From assembly GCA_018780035.1 (NCBI GenBank), contig JADMKE010000024.1:62001-126000 (forward strand): a stretch of DNA of 64,000 bases, written 5' to 3'. Made by a program: the position numbers and the translations under genes. The notes beneath the pieces are model-generated. The model saw only the letters and a program-made list of their open reading frames with translations. It was not told the DNA's origin and did no database searches. Every line of letters starts with the position of its first letter. Within the stretch, counting starts at the first letter, position 1. This document shows positions 53,805 to 62,121 of the stretch, in pieces. The stretch comes from Candidatus Sericytochromatia bacterium. Its GTDB lineage: Bacteria > Cyanobacteriota > Sericytochromatia > UBA7694.

Positions 53805-55160
53805 TCAGACCATCTCCCTTTCGACCACAGCCACCAATTGCTGCACCACGGCTTCAACCTGCTCCAGGCTGCGGCCTTCGGCCATGACCCGGATTTTGGG
53901 TTCGGTGCCCGAAGCCCGCACCAAGATACGTCCCTCTTGGCCCATTTCGGCTTCGCAGGTGGCAATCGCGGCTTTGAGCACCGGATTGTCTTGCCAAGAT
54001 CGGTGTGCCTCTGGTGAAACAACCACGTTTTTGAGCAATTGGGGGTAGCTGGGCACATCTTCAAGCAGGGCTTCCCAGCTCAGGCCGCTGAGTTTCCAGG
54101 CGCAGAGCAATTGCAAAGCCGTCAACAGGCCATCGCCGGTAATCTGGTGTTGCAAAAAGATCACATGGCCCGATTGTTCTCCACCCAGTAGCAGCTCTTT
54201 GGCCTTCATGGCTTCGAGCACATAGCGATCACCCACCTGGGTGCGTAGCAATTCTTTGCCCTGTTTTTCGAGGGCTTTTTCAAAGCCCAAATTGCTCATA
54301 ACTGTCGCAACCACCTGCTTTTGTCCTTTGAGATCAGGCAAAAAACGCGAACAGAAATAGAGGATTTTGTCGCCATCAATTTCTGCGCCATTGGGGGTGA
54401 CGGCCAGGCAGCGGTCGCCATCGCCATCAAAAGCAATACCCAGGTCAAAGTCGCCGTTTTTGAGCGCCGCTTTGAGCGGTTCCAGATGGGTCGAGCCACA
54501 GCCCTCGTTGATATTCAGTCCGTCGGGTAAGTTGTGTATCAAAGTCACATTCAGACCCAAATGTTGAAACAAAAAGGGGGCCAAATGACTGGTGGCCCCG
54601 TGGGCGGTATCGAGCAAGACACGCACACCTTTGAGTGAAACGGGGGCTGTGACAGCCAATGCATCGATATATGGTTTGAGCGTAAGCGGGGTTGTTTGAG
54701 CCAAACTGCCCAACGCTGCACCCACCGGGCGGGCGGCATCGATGGCATCCGTATCTTCCAAAAGCGCTTCAATCGCGTGTTCACGTTCGTCGCTGAGTTT
54801 TTCTCCCAAGCCATTAAAAAATTTAAGCCCATTGTCGGGAGCGGGATTGTGGGAGGCCGAGATCATCACACCGCCCACCGCCTCGCCATCCCGAACGAGC
54901 CAGGCCACTGCAGGGGTCGGTACCACACCCAAAAGTTCAACCTGGCAACCCACAGAGGTAAAACCTGCCACCATGGCCGCTTCAAGCATATCTCCCGAGC
55001 GCCGGGTATCTTTGCCAATTAAAACCAGAGGGGGCTTAGGCTGTGCGGATTGCTCAGGCAAGGTTAAGATAAAGGCCTGGGCCAATTTTAAGGCCAATTC
55101 TGGTGTCAAGTCGCGGTTCGCGACCCCCCGCACACCGTCTGTGCCGAAGTATTGCCTCAT
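53805..55160 (-). CDS. glmM: Phosphoglucosamine mutase
   Basis: A 451-residue enzyme converting glucosamine-6-phosphate to glucosamine-1-phosphate on the way to UDP-GlcNAc, the substrate of MurA. N-terminus MRQYFGTDGVRGVANRDLTP; active-site phosphoserine loop GGVMISASHNPAPDNGLKFF; Mg2+ loop LGIAFDGDGDRCLAVTPNG; sugar loop GEQSGHVIF; phosphate loop VRASGTEPKIRVMAEG. All four catalytic elements are intact and the length is standard. Its ATG overlaps the stop of the coiled-coil gene by 4 nt, and the acyltransferase-like gene follows directly. Confidence 0.97.
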   Translation of the reverse strand: MRQYFGTDGVRGVANRDLTPELALKLAQAFILTLPEQSAQPKPPLVLIGKDTRRSGDMLEAAMVAGFTSVGCQVELLGVVPTPAVAWLVRDGEAVGGVMISASHNPAPDNGLKFFNGLGEKLSDEREHAIEALLEDTDAIDAARPVGAALGSLAQTTPLTLKPYIDALAVTAPVSLKGVRVLLDTAHGATSHLAPFLFQHLGLNVTLIHNLPDGLNINEGCGSTHLEPLKAALKNGDFDLGIAFDGDGDRCLAVTPNGAEIDGDKILYFCSRFLPDLKGQKQVVATVMSNLGFEKALEKQGKELLRTQVGDRYVLEAMKAKELLLGGEQSGHVIFLQHQITGDGLLTALQLLCAWKLSGLSWEALLEDVPSYPQLLKNVVVSPEAHRSWQDNPVLKAAIATCEAEMGQEGRILVRASGTEPKIRVMAEGRSLEQVEAVVQQLVAVVEREMV

Positions 55161-55807
55161 GGTTGATTTTTTTCTTTCATCCGGGATATCTCTTTGTCGA
55201 TTTCAATTGCTTCAATCGACGATTTGAGTTTGGCTTCGCGGGCCGTTTCTTCCATGGCTTCGCGCTGTTGGCGCAATTCTGCTTCGACGCGCAGGCGTTG
55301 CTGTTCAATTTTGCTCAAGCGCTCTTCGGCTTTGTGGAATTGCTGTTCGGCTTTTTGTATCTGAGATTGCAAGACGTCATACTCTGCTTGCAGGGGATCC
55401 GGTTTTTTGGCTTGGGCTTTTTTCGCTTGCTCATTTTTTTCATTGGATTCAGGGTCGGCATTTTTGTCAGATTTAGAGCTGTTTGTCGATTCCTGATCTG
55501 CTTGTTCAGTCTCAGTTTCTAGGCCGTCTTGGGCGGCAGCTTCGGCCTGCAGACGCGTCGCCGAAACAGCTGGCAATTTTAGGGTTGCGCCAATCAAGGG
55601 GACGTTTTCTTTTTTCAGGCGAATAAAACAGATATCGCGCAGGTCAAAGAGCATTTCGTCGAAGCTGGTAGACAAATGAAACAGACCGATGGCTGAGTCG
55701 AGTTTGGCATCCATGGCCTGTTTCATAAAGCGCAACGCTGTTTCGCGATCTTCGAGTGGGACGATGACGCCCTGACCATTGTTAAACAATACTTCCAATT
55801 CAATCAT
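55157..55807 (-). CDS. Coiled-coil protein with conserved N-terminal domain
   Basis: 216 residues. Residues 1-85 are a compact alpha/beta domain (MIELEVLFNNGQGVIVPLED, then FDLRDICFIRLKKENVPL). An acidic, Gln/Glu/Ser-rich linker follows. Residues about 135-216 form a long coiled coil (LQSQIQKAEQQFHKAEERLS and LRVEAELRQQREAMEETARE). No signal peptide, and no family recognised. It lies between metG (27 nt) and glmM (ATGA overlap), so it is co-expressed with essential genes. A role in organising or binding a larger assembly is possible but unproven. Confidence 0.8.
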   Translation of the reverse strand: MIELEVLFNNGQGVIVPLEDRETALRFMKQAMDAKLDSAIGLFHLSTSFDEMLFDLRDICFIRLKKENVPLIGATLKLPAVSATRLQAEAAAQDGLETETEQADQESTNSSKSDKNADPESNEKNEQAKKAQAKKPDPLQAEYDVLQSQIQKAEQQFHKAEERLSKIEQQRLRVEAELRQQREAMEETAREAKLKSSIEAIEIDKEISRMKEKNQP

Positions 55808-55833
55808 GTTCTTTCTCCTTATCTGCGGGTTAT

Positions 55834-57819
55834 TTAACTGACGCGCGCACCAGGGGCGACATCGTCGAGCAAGGTTAAAATGCTAAACTGGGTCTCGTTT
55901 TTGGCTGCCAATAACATGCCCCGTGATTCCAAACCGCGCAATTTGGCTGGTTTGAGATTCGCCACAACAATCACTTTTTTGCCAAGCAATTGCTCTGGGC
56001 TATAAAAGGCGGCAATCCCAGCTACAATCTGCCGTGTTTCTCCACCGAGATCGACAATCAAACGCATCAATTTGTCGGTCTTTGGCACCCGTTCGGCTTC
56101 TTGGATTTGGGCCACGCGTAACTCCACTTTGGCAAAGTCTTCAATCCCAATGAGGAGATTTGCACCATTTTCTTCAGCATTTACAGCAGGAGAGCCCGCA
56201 GGAGAGGGATTTGTCGCAGCAGGCGTTGCCGCAGGAGGTGTTGGGGTCGTTTCGATTGGCGATTCAGTTAACATTTTTTCTTCCTCAGTTTTAAATTCTT
56301 GGCGGGGAAACAAGACCCGGGGTTCGTGGGTTTGTGTGCCCGGAGGCAGGATTCCCCATTCGAGCTTCAGGGCGCTGGGTTCGAGTCCCAGTTGATCGAG
56401 CAAATCTGCGATTTTGCCCGGGATCACAGGGGCCAGTAAGGCCGCTGCCAGTCTAAAAATTTCCAGTACATGCCAGAGAATGGTCCCTGTGCGGGGCAAA
56501 TCTGTTTTGGCTGTTTTCCAGGGAGCCGTTTGCTCCATATATTTATTGGCCCTGCGCACCAATTGCAGGGTATCTTCGAGAGCTGCATGGAGTTTAAAGT
56601 CCAACACCAACGCTTTGACATTGGCAATGGTCTGTTGACCCAATGTCTCAAGTTCAATTTCCAGCTCGCCTTTTTCACCGGGGCTAGGGATCACCCCCTC
56701 AAAATTGCGTTTGAGCAAATTGAGCGTGCGATTGAGCAAATTGCCGAAATCGTTGGCCAAATCGCTGTTGATGCGCTCAACCAAGGCTTTTTCGCTGAAA
56801 TTACTGTCGAGGCCCAAGGTCATATCGCGGATCAAAAAATAGCGGAAGGCATCGACGCCATATTTGTCCATCAAATCCAGGGGTTTGACGACATTGCCTT
56901 TGGATTTACTCATTTTGGCAGAATCCAACAGCCACCAGCCGTGGGCCAAAATGGTCTTGGGTTGGGTGTATCCCGCCGCTTGTAACATTGTGGTCCAATA
57001 GACACAGTGGGTGGTGAGAATGTCTTTGCCAATCAAATGCAGCGAGTTGGGCCACCATTTTTGCAATTCGGCTTCACCGCCTCTGTCGAGATGTACAGAG
57101 ATATAGTTGATGAGAGCGTCGAACCAGACATAAGTTACATAGTCTTTGTCAAAAGGCAGTTCAATTCCCCAACTCAAGCGGGACTTGGGCCGCGAGATAC
57201 ACAGATCTCCCAGGGGTTGGCGCAAAAAGCCCAAGATTTCGTTTTTGCGGCTTTCGGGGCGAATAAAATCGGGGTGGCTCTGAATATGTTCGATTAGCCA
57301 ATCTTGATACGCGCTCATTTTAAAGAAATAATTTTTCTCTTTAATAAAGCTGATCTCAGGGCTGTCTTTGGTATAGCCTTTTTCTTCAATCTCTTTATCT
57401 GTCAAAAAACGCTCTTCGGAGACCTCGTACCAGCCTTCGTAGGTGGCATCGTAGATCAGCCCTTTGTCCCAAATCCGCTGCAATATGTCGGTTACAATCG
57501 CTTTGTGGCGGGGTTCGGTGGTGCGCACAAAATCGTCAGGCACAATTCCCATTTTTTCCCAGAGAGCCTGAAAACGGGGAGCCATGCGGTCACAATGTTC
57601 TTGGGGGGTGATACCCAGTTTATCTGCGGCCTGTTGTACTTTTTGGCCGTGTTCATCCAAACCTGTCAGGAAAAACGTTTCTTCTCCCATAATGCGGTGA
57701 TAGCCCCTGAGCACATCGGCCAAGGTGGTGGTATAAGCGTGGCCAATATGGGCCTCGTCATTAACGTAATAAATCGGGGTGGTGACATAAAAACGGGAGG
57801 GGGGTGTGGGTTCAGTCAT
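55834..57819 (-). CDS. metG: Methionyl-tRNA synthetase
   Basis: A 661-residue class I synthetase charging tRNA-Met. The HIGH motif is in YVNDEAHIGHAYTTTLAD and the KMSKS motif in LDSAKMSKSKGNVVKPLD. The segment after FLTDKEIEEKGYTKDSPEIS has no CxxC pairs, so the zinc-knuckle cysteines are absent. This is the zinc-free subtype. After an Ala/Pro/Thr linker the C-terminal 110 residues form a Trbp111-type tRNA-binding OB domain (FAKVELRVAQIQEAERVPKT, RQIVAGIAAFYSPEQL). Its length is normal for a MetRS with that domain. First gene of the metG, coiled-coil, glmM, acyltransferase-like group. Confidence 0.97.
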   Translation of the reverse strand: MTEPTPPSRFYVTTPIYYVNDEAHIGHAYTTTLADVLRGYHRIMGEETFFLTGLDEHGQKVQQAADKLGITPQEHCDRMAPRFQALWEKMGIVPDDFVRTTEPRHKAIVTDILQRIWDKGLIYDATYEGWYEVSEERFLTDKEIEEKGYTKDSPEISFIKEKNYFFKMSAYQDWLIEHIQSHPDFIRPESRKNEILGFLRQPLGDLCISRPKSRLSWGIELPFDKDYVTYVWFDALINYISVHLDRGGEAELQKWWPNSLHLIGKDILTTHCVYWTTMLQAAGYTQPKTILAHGWWLLDSAKMSKSKGNVVKPLDLMDKYGVDAFRYFLIRDMTLGLDSNFSEKALVERINSDLANDFGNLLNRTLNLLKRNFEGVIPSPGEKGELEIELETLGQQTIANVKALVLDFKLHAALEDTLQLVRRANKYMEQTAPWKTAKTDLPRTGTILWHVLEIFRLAAALLAPVIPGKIADLLDQLGLEPSALKLEWGILPPGTQTHEPRVLFPRQEFKTEEEKMLTESPIETTPTPPAATPAATNPSPAGSPAVNAEENGANLLIGIEDFAKVELRVAQIQEAERVPKTDKLMRLIVDLGGETRQIVAGIAAFYSPEQLLGKKVIVVANLKPAKLRGLESRGMLLAAKNETQFSILTLLDDVAPGARVS

Positions 57820-57914
57820 GGTTTTGAATTGGGGCTGCCTTCCTGCAAGATCCTGCTGACATTATACCGGCCACGGGTGATATAGTGGGAGGGAATCTCA
57901 ATCTGGAGTGACGT

Positions 57915-58530
57915 TTGATGCGTCTATTGCCCTGTTTATTGCCCTGTTTATTGGCCTTTTCTCTCTTGTCTCTTTCAACCTCTCTGGCCTCAAGCAGCTT
58001 GGCTGAGGCAGAGCATCAACAGGTCTCGGGAGGGGCCGTCGGTAAGACCCTGCGCTATCCTGTGCATGCTAAGGCACAATTTGATCAGCTCATACCTGTG
58101 CTGTTAAAGTCATTTGTGGGCGATCAAAGCCCTGCCTGGGCTGGGCTCTGAAAATATGCCGAAAAAGATCCCAAACAGAGCCATTATTTGCTGCTCAAAG
58201 GCAGTGAAGCCAATCCCAAGGGGATCTATACCGGCAGTGAGACAGATGAATACCTCTTTTATATCAAAGTGGGGGTTTCTCAATTGCAGATCTCACCCGA
58301 AGGCCAGATTCGCTTTAAGCTCGGACCACGGTATTTGTTTCAAACCCCCCAAAACCCCGCCTGCGATCAAAGCCCCCCAAAATTCTGGTATGACAGGGGT
58401 CGAGTGGATTTATGAGGGGCAATTGAAAGGCGATACCCTGAAGTTAAACTGCAAAGTGGGTGAAAAAGGGATGCCTGGCATCGATACCTGTTGGCTGTCT
58501 GAAATGACCTTTGTTCGGATCAACGTTTAA
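57915..58530 (+). pseudogene. Broken gene for a secreted protein (in-frame stop and frameshift)
   Basis: A start at 57915 gives a signal peptide (MRLLPCLLPCLLAFSLLSL) and a mature region up to a TGA at 58149-58151. Reading on in the same frame gives coherent sequence (YAEKDPKQSHYLLLKGSEAN, then YTGSETDEYLFYIKVGVSQL) to about 58370. The continuation then lies in the +1 frame (GVEWIYEGQLKGDTLKLNCK, ending WLSEMTFVRINV at 58530). The shift coincides with a run of six C at 58372-58377. Two lesions point to a pseudogene rather than one sequencing error. The WIYEGQLKGDTLKL pattern resembles small exported beta-domain proteins; no family is assigned. Confidence 0.72.
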
Positions 58531-58592
58531 ATTAAGTTTCTAATTGCCCCCCCTCCCCAATTTACAGAAATTAAGCAGGGGGCATTTTCGAT

Positions 58593-58621
58593 TTGACAAA
58601 AAAGTGAATATAGTTCACAAT
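58593..58621 (+). promoter_or_regulatory. Candidate promoter with TetR operator
   Basis: A consensus -35 TTGACA (58593-58598) is followed after 17 nt by CACAAT (58616-58621). The transcription start would then fall at or near the ATG at 58628, giving a very short or absent leader. Confidence 0.45.
58604..58618. promoter_or_regulatory. Palindromic operator candidate for the TetR regulator
   Basis: GTGAATATAGTTCAC is a perfect 5-bp inverted repeat with a 5-nt centre (GTGAA-n5-TTCAC). It sits inside the spacer of the candidate promoter and 10 nt before the TetR start. Size and location fit self-repression by the adjacent TetR-type protein. Confidence 0.55.
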
Positions 58622-58627
58622 TTAAAT

Positions 58628-59410
58628 ATGATTCAAAAAATATCTTCCCAACGAATTGAACGCAAACGGGAACAACGCTTACATGCATTGCTCCAATCCG
58701 CCCTTGAATTGGTCATGCAAGACGGTTTGGCTGGGCTGACCATGCAAAAATTGGCAGAACGTCAGGACTACGCTGTCGGGGCACTTTACCGCTATTTTAA
58801 ATCCAAAGACGCGTTGTTGGCGGCTTTGCAACGGCAGGTGATTAGCGATTTTGCCCAGGTGATTCATTCCGCTGATCTGAACTTCAAGCAACAGGAAGTA
58901 ACGCAAAATCCAGACCCTTTGGACCAACCTGAAAAGTGCTCTGAAGCTTTGGCACGTCTACTTTTGGCCTCAGAAGTCTATTTTCAATTGCCGAAAATCT
59001 GCCCCCAGCGCTTTCGCCTGCTCTACGAAATGACCATCAGTCCTGAACCTTTACTCGGTTTGCAAGAGGGTTTCCTGGTCATGCAAGTGGCGTTACCGCT
59101 GTTTAAACAGCTCGAAGATCGCTTTGAGCAAGCAGCGCAGGTGAAGGCGATCGGTGCTGGCTCTGCCAGCCAAAGGGCCATCCTTTACTGGTCTTCACTC
59201 CAAGGGCTCTTGCCACTGGAGAAGCTGACCCGTTTTGTGCCTCTGTATGATTTAGCCAAATTGCGGCTCGAACTTGAAAATACCCTCTTGCTTGGCATGG
59301 GAGCGCACTCAGAGGACATAAAAGCGGCCCGCAATAAACTGAAAAAATGTGTCGCCCAATCCGAATTTCTCACATTATTTGAGTCGCTTATAGAAAGGAA
59401 ATTGCCATGA
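58628..59410 (+). CDS. TetR-family transcriptional regulator
   Basis: 260 residues from ATG 58628; a longer frame upstream to 58544 would run across the operator and promoter. The DNA-binding domain is residues about 10-60: LQSALELVMQDGLAGLTMQK-LAERQDYAVGALYRYFKSKDALLAAL, the classic TetR helix-turn-helix with YRYFKSKDALL. The larger C-terminal part is the ligand-binding and dimerisation domain. No Shine-Dalgarno is seen at 58628, in keeping with a leaderless message. Its last four bases overlap the ATG of the fatty-acid-hydroxylase-fold gene, which it probably controls together with itself in response to a lipid-like ligand. Confidence 0.9.
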   Translation: MIQKISSQRIERKREQRLHALLQSALELVMQDGLAGLTMQKLAERQDYAVGALYRYFKSKDALLAALQRQVISDFAQVIHSADLNFKQQEVTQNPDPLDQPEKCSEALARLLLASEVYFQLPKICPQRFRLLYEMTISPEPLLGLQEGFLVMQVALPLFKQLEDRFEQAAQVKAIGAGSASQRAILYWSSLQGLLPLEKLTRFVPLYDLAKLRLELENTLLLGMGAHSEDIKAARNKLKKCVAQSEFLTLFESLIERKLP

Positions 59411-59994
59411 TTCTCTCGCTTTCACTCAGTTTGCTGGCAGGTGTGATCAGTTGGAGCTTTGCCGAATATGCGCTGCACAATTGGGTCGGGCATGTCGCCA
59501 AAGGCAAAAATGAATTTTCCCGCGAACATTTGCGCCACCATGCTCAAAAAGATTATTTTGCCCCCACCCTCAAAAAATGGCTGTTGGCGCTGCCCGTTTT
59601 GCTCGCTACCGGCTTCTTTGCCCAGTTCTTTGCTGGCCCGGTTTGGGGTGGGGTTTATGCCCTGGGATTTGGGCTCACATGGCTGTGGTATGAACAATTG
59701 CATTACCGACTGCACACAATTCCCCCCCGGGGGCCCCTCAGCCGATTTTTGCGCCACCACCACTTCGCCCACCATTTTCAGAATCCCCACAAAAACCACG
59801 GTGTGACTTCACCGCTCTGGGATTGGGTCTTTGGCAGTTTTATAGCTGTCAAAGGGCCTTTGATTGTGCCCCGCAGCCATGCCATGGATTGGTTGTTTGA
59901 TGCGGAGGGCCAGATGAAAGTGGAATATACCTCAGATTACCAACTCAAAACCTATCGCAGCCAACTCACCATTCAAGAACAAGCAATTCTTTGA
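59407..59994 (+). CDS. Fatty-acid hydroxylase-fold membrane enzyme (sterol desaturase superfamily)
   Basis: 195 residues with membrane segments around 5-20, 58-80 and 82-100. All histidine boxes of the non-haem di-iron family are present: EYALHNWVGH, SREHLRHHAQKD, YEQLHYRLH and FLRHHHFAHHFQN. Such enzymes hydroxylate or desaturate lipids, sterols or carotenoids at the membrane using O2. The small size resembles CrtZ-type hydroxylases, but the substrate is not determined. It is coupled by an ATGA overlap to the TetR regulator upstream, so expression is likely ligand-regulated. Confidence 0.88.
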   Translation: MILSLSLSLLAGVISWSFAEYALHNWVGHVAKGKNEFSREHLRHHAQKDYFAPTLKKWLLALPVLLATGFFAQFFAGPVWGGVYALGFGLTWLWYEQLHYRLHTIPPRGPLSRFLRHHHFAHHFQNPHKNHGVTSPLWDWVFGSFIAVKGPLIVPRSHAMDWLFDAEGQMKVEYTSDYQLKTYRSQLTIQEQAIL

Positions 59995-60079
59995 TATTTA
60001 TCAAGGAAAAGCAAAACATTCAAGCCTAAACTGAAGGTGTTGGAGTCGGTCTATTGTTTTTATAAGGAGTTGAGCGATC

Positions 60080-60811
60080 ATGAAATTAGGCAAACCGGTC
60101 TTCTTATTTGGTCTTTCTATGGCTTTCTTGATTTCCGCCTGCCAAATACCTGTTGTAAAAAGTCCCAGCCCTGCGGATCTCAATTCGACGGTACTCCGCC
60201 CGGCGACACCCGCTGCATCACCAACGGCTCAACCCGTTGTAAGACCCAGTGAAATACCCAGCGTGACGCCTGTTGCACTGAAGCGCTATGCCTTGATTAA
60301 GTCGGAAGTCTTACACAAATATTCTGGCAAAGATTATCACACGCCTCTGCCAGAAAATACCCCAATTTTGAGCGTCAATAATGGGGTTCATACCTATTCA
60401 CTGAATTGGCAAGCAGGCCAAGCCAGCCACGAACAGTCTGGCAATTGGGCCGGGAAGGCAAATACCCAAAAGACCCAAATGACCTGGAATGAGCCTCCTG
60501 CCGAAATATTGGAGGGTCAGATTTTACCCATAACACTCAGTATGACGGTCTTGGCCAATGATACAAATACTGATGCTGGGGCTGAAATGACGCTCTGGTG
60601 GGATGTGGACGGTATTGGTGGGGATTGGTTGGTCGCCAGATCTGCGGGTAACCCAGTTCTGATGAACACCCTAACCCCTGTGGGGAGTGTGGTCAAGGGA
60701 ACTGTCGCAAAAGCACTCAATTACAACGGAGATCATTTTCAATTGGGGGTCGATTTAATCGGGGGAGAAGTGCGTGTACGTTATCTCTACCATTACAAGC
60801 TCAAATCATAA
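60080..60811 (+). CDS. Lipoprotein of unknown function
   Basis: 243 residues; lipobox FLISACQ near residue 20. After a Pro/Ala/Thr-rich linker (residues 25-70), the mature domain has VHTYSLNWQAGQASHEQSGN, then LEGQILPITLSMTVLANDTN, and a beta-rich stretch ending YLYHYKLKS. It is probably a single beta-sandwich domain on the membrane surface. No family recognised. AAGGAG lies 11 nt before the ATG. A bidirectional terminator follows, shared with the convergent gene at 60891. Single-gene unit. Confidence 0.8.
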   Translation: MKLGKPVFLFGLSMAFLISACQIPVVKSPSPADLNSTVLRPATPAASPTAQPVVRPSEIPSVTPVALKRYALIKSEVLHKYSGKDYHTPLPENTPILSVNNGVHTYSLNWQAGQASHEQSGNWAGKANTQKTQMTWNEPPAEILEGQILPITLSMTVLANDTNTDAGAEMTLWWDVDGIGGDWLVARSAGNPVLMNTLTPVGSVVKGTVAKALNYNGDHFQLGVDLIGGEVRVRYLYHYKLKS

Positions 60812-60836
60812 TTGAGCCATAACGCACCTTTGACAA

Positions 60837-60876
60837 AAAAACAGTACCGGAGGTGTACTCATCTGGTACTGTTTTA
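60837..60876. terminator. Bidirectional hairpin terminator
   Basis: AAAACAGTACC and GGTACTGTTTT form an 11-bp stem around a 16-nt loop. Flanking A-runs on the left and T-runs on the right allow termination from both directions. It lies between the convergent lipoprotein and glycine-rich genes. Confidence 0.8.
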
Positions 60877-60890
60877 AATTATGAATCGAA

Positions 60891-61415
60891 TTAAGGCTTT
60901 AACAAAGGCATCATTTTCTCTTGATCGCTGCCTTTAAGTGCGCCAATTGCTCCACCACCCACAAAGGTGACAGCAGCGCCTCCGGCCAGCAAAGGGGCAA
61001 TGGTCATGCCAGACATCACCATGCCCAGGGCATTGTCACCATGGCCAATCGCACCACCGACGATAACCAGTCCGACGGCTGCGGCAGTTAGAGCCAAAGC
61101 GCCTTTGGTACCCCAGTTCCAACCACCTTCCATAAAGGTGTTCTTTTCATTGTCGACGGCTTTGACGTCTGCCAAAACAGAGCCTTTGTCGGTATGTAAT
61201 TGCACAAAAGGCATATCGCCTTTTTTCTGCAGGGCTTTGATATCCAAGCCATCGCCCTGAAGCACATAATTTTTACCTTCGGCCTGAAAATAGACCTGAT
61301 CGAGACCATCTTTTTTTCCAGCTTGAAAGGCCTGTTCCAGCGCCACGCCGGGTTTGAGTTCATGAATAGTTCCACCGAGAGCTTTGCCGTTGACTGTGAC
61401 TACGTTTAAATTCAT
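60891..61415 (-). CDS. Glycine-rich two-segment membrane protein of unknown function
   Basis: 174 residues. Residues 1-100 are hydrophilic (FQAGKKDGLDQVYFQAEGKN, VQLHTDKGSVLADVKAVDNE). Residues about 105-160 contain two glycine-rich hydrophobic stretches (ALALTAAAVGLVIVGGAIGH, PLLAGGAAVTFVGGGAIGAL), like glycine-zipper membrane hairpins. No signal peptide. Ribosome-binding sequence AGGTGGTGTAGAGA precedes the ATG. I recognise no family. It is flanked by a long AT-rich divergent region upstream and a shared terminator downstream, so it is an independent unit. Confidence 0.75.
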   Translation of the reverse strand: MNLNVVTVNGKALGGTIHELKPGVALEQAFQAGKKDGLDQVYFQAEGKNYVLQGDGLDIKALQKKGDMPFVQLHTDKGSVLADVKAVDNEKNTFMEGGWNWGTKGALALTAAAVGLVIVGGAIGHGDNALGMVMSGMTIAPLLAGGAAVTFVGGGAIGALKGSDQEKMMPLLKP

Positions 61416-61433
61416 TTCTCTACACCACCTGGG

Positions 61434-61461
61434 ATTATTATTAATTTAAGTATCTGTTCAA
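61434..61461 (-). promoter_or_regulatory. Weak promoter candidate of the glycine-rich membrane protein
   Basis: On the minus strand, TTGAAC (61461-61456) and AATAAT (61439-61434) are separated by 16 nt, only about 19 nt before the start at 61415. The plus strand of this 271-nt divergent region also contains TTGTGC and TAAATT 17 nt apart near 61495-61525, which would give the RRM gene a leader of about 160 nt. Confidence 0.35.
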
Positions 61462-61686
61462 AAGAGCGAAACCTGAACCAATTTAACTATTTTTTGTGCA
61501 TATCTTAAACTTTATTTAAATTTTTCATTTGTTTTTTTTAGCGCTTTTTTTAGCCCTTCAAAAGGGGATCTGGACATTTTTAAGAGTTTAAGCTACTATG
61601 CCCATAAGGCTTTGGGCTGGATTCTGAAGGTATTTTATTCAGTTTCTCAAAGTCATTGAACTTTTTGATGAAGGTATTGTAAATAG

Positions 61687-62010
61687 ATGAATATTTATGT
61701 TGGTAATCTGTCATTCCAGGCCGATGAGGAAAGCCTCTATCAACTCTTTGCCGAATACGGCGAAGTGAAGAGCTGCCGCATCATTACCGATCGGGAAACA
61801 AGCCGTTCTAAAGGCTTTGCCTTTGTAGAAATGACTTCCGATGATGATGCCCGGAATGCCATCAGCGCCCTAAACGGTGCCGATTATATGCGTCGTCCCC
61901 TGACCGTAAACGAAGCCCGTCCCCGTGAAGATCGCGGCGGCTTCGGTGGCGGTGGTGGTGGAAACCGCCGTGGCGGTGGTGGCGGTGGTGGTGGCGGCTA
62001 CCGTCGCTGA
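61687..62010 (+). CDS. Single-RRM RNA-binding protein with glycine-rich tail
   Basis: 107 residues. One RRM with RNP2 IYVGNLSF at residues 2-9 and RNP1 KGFAFVEM near residue 44; the rest of the fold is standard (EESLYQLFAEYGEVKSCRII). The C-terminal 25 residues are Gly/Arg-rich (GGGGGNRRGGGGGGGGGGYRR). This arrangement is typical of cyanobacterial Rbp proteins, which bind RNA and are often cold-induced. AAGG lies upstream of the ATG. It is preceded by a long AT-rich spacer and followed by a strong terminator. Confidence 0.94.
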   Translation: MNIYVGNLSFQADEESLYQLFAEYGEVKSCRIITDRETSRSKGFAFVEMTSDDDARNAISALNGADYMRRPLTVNEARPREDRGGFGGGGGGNRRGGGGGGGGGYRR

Positions 62011-62033
62011 TTGCCTCAACCCCTTCTGAATTG

Positions 62034-62070
62034 CCCCACACTGAGATTGATAATGATCTTAAGTGTGGGG
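62034..62070 (+). terminator. Hairpin terminator after the RRM gene
   Basis: CCCCACACT pairs with AGTGTGGGG (9 bp), with partial further pairing (GAGAT/ATCTT) in the loop, followed by CATTCTTCTTTCTT. Fits a Rho-independent terminator. Confidence 0.8.
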
Positions 62071-62121
62071 CATTCTTCTTTCTTGTACCGGTTTTCTGAG
62101 GCCTAAAGGTATACTGTAGCC

